From: Candidatus Poribacteria bacterium
GTDB lineage: Bacteria > Poribacteria > WGA-4E > UBA9662
Direction of reading: 5' to 3'
Length of the DNA: 8,067 nt
Assembly (NCBI GenBank): GCA_002699335.1
Contig: PACG01000246.1
Location: 1-8,067 of the forward strand
Shown: piece after piece, positions 5,310 to 8,067 of the stretch
How the letters are laid out: every line of letters begins with the position of its first letter
How positions within the stretch are numbered: position 1 is the stretch's first letter
The notes under the pieces: generated by a model
The model's input: only the letters and a program-made list of their open reading frames with translations
Told to the model about the DNA's origin: nothing
Database searches by the model: none
Position numbers and translations under genes: made by a program

Positions 5310-6608
5310 CTAACCCGCGACCAGTTGGCTCAAAACCTGGAAGTAGCGGGGAAAGGTTTTATTGACACAAGCCGGATTTTTAATTTTGATGCCAGCTCTT
5401 TTCAGGCCCACCAAGGTAAAACTCATCGCCATTCGGTGGTCATCATAGGTTTCAATTTCAGCTGGTTGCATCTCGGTAGTAGGTTGGATTCGCAGACCAT
5501 CCTGAAATTCCTCGATTTCGACCCCCAACCGTTGCAGTTCGGTTACCATAGCCGTGATGCGGTCGGACTCCTGCCACCGGCAGTGTTCGATGTTGCGGAT
5601 GGTGGTTGGACTAGTAGCAAAAGGGGCGATGGCGGCTAGCGTCATCGAAGTGTCGGAGATGGCGTTCATATCAACCTCAACACCATTTAGCGTTCCGTTT
5701 CCTGATACCTTGATACCGTTATCTAGATAATTGACTCGACAACCCATCTGCTCTAGTATTTCAACGAACTTAACGTCACCTTGTGCCGAGTTGCGATTCA
5801 GGTTATCGACCCGGATACATCCACCTGTAATAGCTGCTAGGGCGAAGAAGTAGGAGGCATTGGAGGCATCTGGCTCGATAGTGTAATGTCGTGGCTGGTA
5901 GGTTTGTCCGCCTGGAACGGTAAAAAGACGATAGTCATGGTCCGTCACAGAGGCGCCAAAAGTCCTCATCACTGACAGCGTTATATCAATGTAGGGTTGA
6001 GAGATCAACGGCCCCTCCAGTTTGATCTTCATCCCTTGTTCAGTTGCCGGAGCCACCATCAACAGCGAGGTTAGAAACTGGCTGCTTTTGCTGGCGTTGA
6101 GCCGGACCGAACCACCTATCAATCCGTTGGCAATGACCACTAGTGGAAAGCGGTCGTTGCCCATCTTCGATTTTACGGTCACCCCAAGTTGGCGGAGGGC
6201 CGCCAGCAGATCTGCCATGGGTCGACTCTTCCGCATCGGCTCAGCACCGTCAAAGCGGTAAGTGCCGTGGCCCAGGGCCGCATAGCTAACCAGAGGACGG
6301 GCTGCGGTACCGGCGTTACCGATGTTCAGATCGGCTGTCTCGACTGGAATTTTCCCTCCGTTACCCGTCATCTGAACCGTGCAGTTGTCCCGGTCAATTT
6401 CGATTTGATGACCGAGTTTTTGCAGAGAATCTAGCATCCGCTCGGTATCGTCGCTAAACAGAACACCGGATAAATGCGACTTACCTTCTGCTAAAGCGGC
6501 TACCAGTAGTGCACGGTTAGTGTAACTTTTGGAGCCGGGAACCTTAACGGTTGCTTGGACGGGTTTACCGACAGGTTGAATCTCAATCATCATTGGGCTT
6601 AGTGTCAA
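5310..6608 (-). CDS. aroA: 3-phosphoshikimate 1-carboxyvinyltransferase (EPSP synthase)
   Basis: The enzyme transfers the enolpyruvyl group of PEP to shikimate-3-phosphate, the sixth step of the shikimate pathway, in the cytoplasm. The full-length protein of 432 residues has the family motifs in order: P-G-S-K-S-Y-T-N-R (Lys27, Arg32), G-N-A-G-T-A-A-R-P (98-105), M-R-K-S-R-P (125-130), S-S-Q-F-L-T (175-180), I-S-D-T-S-M-T (catalytic Asp319), Q-E-S-D-R (346-350), Y-D-D-H-R-M-A-M (Arg392), and N-K-T-F-P (Lys417). Gly100 corresponds to E. coli Gly96, so the PEP/glyphosate site is of the ordinary glycine type. The longest frame starts at TTG (6606-6608). The ATG at 6591-6593 or 6588-6590 is more likely because it leaves the usual about 20 residues before the active Lys. 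Either start overlaps the moaDE stop by about 8-11 bases (26 with TTG), which suggests translational coupling. I see no clear ribosome binding site. Confidence 0.98.
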   Translation of the reverse strand: MTLSPMMIEIQPVGKPVQATVKVPGSKSYTNRALLVAALAEGKSHLSGVLFSDDTERMLDSLQKLGHQIEIDRDNCTVQMTGNGGKIPVETADLNIGNAGTAARPLVSYAALGHGTYRFDGAEPMRKSRPMADLLAALRQLGVTVKSKMGNDRFPLVVIANGLIGGSVRLNASKSSQFLTSLLMVAPATEQGMKIKLEGPLISQPYIDITLSVMRTFGASVTDHDYRLFTVPGGQTYQPRHYTIEPDASNASYFFALAAITGGCIRVDNLNRNSAQGDVKFVEILEQMGCRVNYLDNGIKVSGNGTLNGVEVDMNAISDTSMTLAAIAPFATSPTTIRNIEHCRWQESDRITAMVTELQRLGVEIEEFQDGLRIQPTTEMQPAEIETYDDHRMAMSFTLVGLKRAGIKIKNPACVNKTFPRYFQVLSQLVAG

Positions 6609-7281
6609 AATAGACCGGGTCTGGTTTTACCCATTCCTCTTCACCGTCGGTCCAGACCTCTCTTTTCCAGATGGGGACAATCTGTTTTAGCCGATCCATA
6701 GCGTACTTACAGGCCTCAAAACCGTCTTTACGGTGAGGGGAAGCTACCCCTACAGCCACGCTAACTTCGCCAATCTCCAGCTTTCCAATTCGGTGGATCA
6801 TAGCTACTCTTTCAATACCCCATTTTTCCCTCACCTCACCAGCGACTTCAGCCATCTTTTTTTCGGCCATTGGGGCATAAGCTTCGTATTCCAAATAGGA
6901 GGTGGCACGACCGTGTGTGTTGTTGCGAACCGTACCTAGAAAAGTAATTACGGCACCAGCATTGTCACTTTGTATAGGATCTATCACATCTTGAGCCACA
7001 ATTGAATCTTTGGTGATCTTGAACAGATTTTCTGGTTTTCCTCCAGATACCGGCGGGATCAGCGCAACTTCGTCACCCTCCGATAATCGTGTCTCCGGTC
7101 GAACAAACTCCAGATTGACCGAGACTTGAGACGATTTCAAGCCATTGGCCAGTTGAGGCCAATTGGTATGAAGATAATCTAATAGATCTGAAACGGTAGC
7201 CGATTCGGGCAGAACAATTTGGTCGCTTGATCGACCTAACCGTTCTCGAAAGAAGGCGAAATACTTAACTTGGATCTGCAT
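6583..7281 (-). CDS. moaDE: Molybdopterin synthase, MoaD-MoaE fusion protein
   Basis: Molybdopterin synthase inserts two sulfurs into cyclic pyranopterin monophosphate in molybdenum-cofactor synthesis. In this 232-residue protein, residues 1-81 are a complete MoaD: F-A-F-F-R-E-R-L-G start, A-T-V-S-D-L-L, E-G-D-E-V-A-L-I-P-P-V-S-G-G end, with Gly80-Gly81 the thiocarboxylate-bearing pair. Residues about 85-222 are a complete MoaE: F-L-G-T-V-R, L-E-Y-E-A-Y-x-x-M-A-E, I-H-R-I-G-K-L-x-I-G-E, S-P-H-R-K-D-G-F-E-A, and L-K-Q-I-V-P-I-W-K-R-E with the two active-site lysines (Lys199 and Lys206). The two halves normally are separate subunits. In the fused MoaX of Mycobacterium tuberculosis the chain is cut after the Gly-Gly, and the same must probably happen here to free the Gly81 carboxylate. 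It is the first gene of the minus-strand unit, and its stop overlaps aroA. A TCCTT (plus strand 7295-7299; AAGGA on the coding strand) lies 13 bases before the ATG, which is rather far. Confidence 0.97.
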   Translation of the reverse strand: MQIQVKYFAFFRERLGRSSDQIVLPESATVSDLLDYLHTNWPQLANGLKSSQVSVNLEFVRPETRLSEGDEVALIPPVSGGKPENLFKITKDSIVAQDVIDPIQSDNAGAVITFLGTVRNNTHGRATSYLEYEAYAPMAEKKMAEVAGEVREKWGIERVAMIHRIGKLEIGEVSVAVGVASPHRKDGFEACKYAMDRLKQIVPIWKREVWTDGEEEWVKPDPVYFDTKPNDD

Positions 7282-7299
7282 CGGTAAAATATTATCCTT

Positions 7300-7305
7300 A
7301 TTCTA
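7300..7305 (-). promoter_or_regulatory. Candidate -10 box for the moaDE-aroA-mnmH unit
   Basis: Read on the minus strand this is TAGAAT (5 of 6 matches to TATAAT), 19 bp before the moaDE ATG. No good -35 hexamer is visible 16-18 bases upstream, so the promoter is only tentative. The transcript leader would be very short. Confidence 0.25.
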
Positions 7306-7328
7306 TGACATCAGCTTATGCTAAAATC

Positions 7329-7357
7329 TTGACTTAGGTATTGAGAGTCAGTAAATA
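7329..7357 (+). promoter_or_regulatory. Candidate promoter of the SRAP gene
   Basis: TTGACT (7329-7334, 5 of 6), a 17-base spacer and TAAATA (7352-7357, 3 of 6) lie in the 128-bp divergent gap between moaDE and the SRAP gene. The -35 and spacing are good and the -10 is poor. I see no LexA-type palindrome. Confidence 0.35.
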
Positions 7358-7396
7358 GGTTTGGGCAACTGGTGATTGAACCTTAACCGATAAAAT

Positions 7397-7403
7397 TAAG
7401 GAG
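7397..7403 (+). promoter_or_regulatory. Ribosome binding site of the SRAP gene
   Basis: TAAGGAG is followed by 6 bases and ATG 7410. It fixes the start so that Cys becomes residue 2, as the SRAP mechanism requires. Confidence 0.75.
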
Positions 7404-7409
7404 TTCAAA

Positions 7410-8067
7410 ATGTGTGGTCGGTATACACTAACGGCAGAGATGTCAATTTTAGCGGAGACTTTCCCACTCTTTTCGTTCTCGGAAATACACTCTCCTCGTT
7501 ATAACATCGCCCCGACACAGCCGGTCTTAGCCGTAGCAAACGATGGAAAATATCGAGCTAACAACTTTCGCTGGGGCTTAGTACCACATTGGGCTAAAGA
7601 TCCCTCGATCGGTAATCGAATGATTAACGCTCGGAGTGAAACATTGGCTGAAAAACCGTCTTTCAGGACCCCTTACCGGAAGCGTCGCTGTCTGATTTTA
7701 ACGGACGGATTCTACGAGTGGGTCAAAATCAAGGATGGAACCAAAATGCCGTTCTATCTCCGAATGAATTCGAATAGTCCCTTTGCTTTCGCTGGTCTAT
7801 GGGAGCAGTGGCGATCGCCTGACGAAGCGACCAGCTTTAGATCCTGCACCATTGTCAATACAGCAGCTAATCAATTTATGTCGCAACTACATCACCGAAT
7901 GCCCGTGATTATCAAACCGGAGGACCACGAACGATGGTTAGATCCGAAAGACCGTTCGCCTGGCGAATTAGCAGATCTACTGGTTCCTTATCCCGATGAT
8001 GATCTAACGGGTTATATTGTCTCCAAGTGGGTTAATTCGCCCCGTAACGACGGGCCAGACTGCATCG
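7410..8067 (+). CDS. SOS response-associated peptidase family protein (SRAP; YedK/HMCES-like), 3' end outside window
   Basis: SRAP proteins form a covalent thiazolidine link between their N-terminal Cys and abasic sites in single-stranded DNA, shielding them from breakage. The first 219 residues are present. They start M-C-G-R-Y-T-L, so removal of Met exposes Cys2. Then come R-Y-N-I-A-P-T-Q (30-37), F-R-W-G-L-V-P-H-W-A (53-62), I-N-A-R-S-E-T (72-78; Asn73 matches E. coli YedK Asn75), D-G-F-Y-E-W (99-104; Glu103 matches Glu105), and L-H-H-R-M-P-V (160-166; His161 matches His160). All catalytic positions are kept. The window ends inside V-N-S-P-R-N-D-G-P-D-C-I, which is close to the usual C-terminus, so only a few residues are missing. 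The gene is divergent from moaDE. The family name reflects genomic association with SOS genes; no SOS operator is seen here. Confidence 0.97.
   Translation, partial: MCGRYTLTAEMSILAETFPLFSFSEIHSPRYNIAPTQPVLAVANDGKYRANNFRWGLVPHWAKDPSIGNRMINARSETLAEKPSFRTPYRKRRCLILTDGFYEWVKIKDGTKMPFYLRMNSNSPFAFAGLWEQWRSPDEATSFRSCTIVNTAANQFMSQLHHRMPVIIKPEDHERWLDPKDRSPGELADLLVPYPDDDLTGYIVSKWVNSPRNDGPDCI

Noticed and set aside
5076..5639. 187-codon plus-strand open frame
   Set aside because: It lies antisense to the end of aroA and the start of mnmH, whose minus-strand proteins carry clear family motifs. No motif is seen in the plus-strand translation.
7282..7409. LexA/SOS operator in front of the SRAP gene
   Set aside because: No CTGT-N8-ACAG or GAAC-N4-GTTC type palindrome is present in the divergent gap, despite the SOS name of the family.
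1..8067. CRISPR array, tRNA or rRNA genes, insertion sequence or transposase
   Set aside because: I saw no regular spaced repeats, no cloverleaf or G-G-T-T-C-x-A-x-x-C box pattern, and no transposase motifs on either strand.

Overview
The window looks like a piece of a metagenome-type bacterial genome, most likely Candidatus Poribacteria (sponge-associated) or a close relative. The main clue is a secreted LamG/concanavalin-type protein that starts its mature part with a G-L-V-G-x-W-S-L-D motif and ends in a G-K-L-x-x-T-W-type tail. A DUF2961 protein and an amidohydrolase sit beside it. The taxonomic call is an inference from remembered family look, not a search result.

Layout. Bases 1-171 hold the 3' end of an amidohydrolase-2 gene on the plus strand. 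Bases 330-1772 hold an intact DUF2961 (GH172-like) gene, with a 23-codon open frame overlapping its stop codon. Bases 1974-2763 are a carbon-nitrogen hydrolase (nitrilase/amidase) gene broken by about five frame changes. Bases 3135-3907 encode the LamG protein, whose body is intact but whose signal peptide is split by a one-base frameshift. Bases 3908-4368 have no recognised gene and contain several small palindromes. From 7281 down to 4369 the minus strand carries a probable transcription unit: a MoaD-MoaE fusion (molybdopterin synthase), aroA (EPSP synthase), and a decayed mnmH/selU (tRNA 2-selenouridine synthase). Divergent from this unit, an SRAP-family (YedK/HMCES) gene starts at 7410 and runs off the right edge.

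Functional picture. The minus-strand unit combines cofactor synthesis (molybdopterin) and aromatic amino-acid synthesis (shikimate pathway), followed by a tRNA-modification gene that has lost its function. SRAP is a DNA-damage protein that protects abasic sites. The left half holds catabolic or secreted accessory functions: a hydrolase, a glycoside-hydrolase-like protein and a lectin-like protein. I did not find a new multi-gene system. The most informative signal is the concentration of gene decay between about 1.84 and 5.28 kb, where three genes in a row are damaged while those on either side are intact. In mnmH the lesions remove the catalytic rhodanese loop and the Walker A lysine, so they are hard to explain as sequencing errors.
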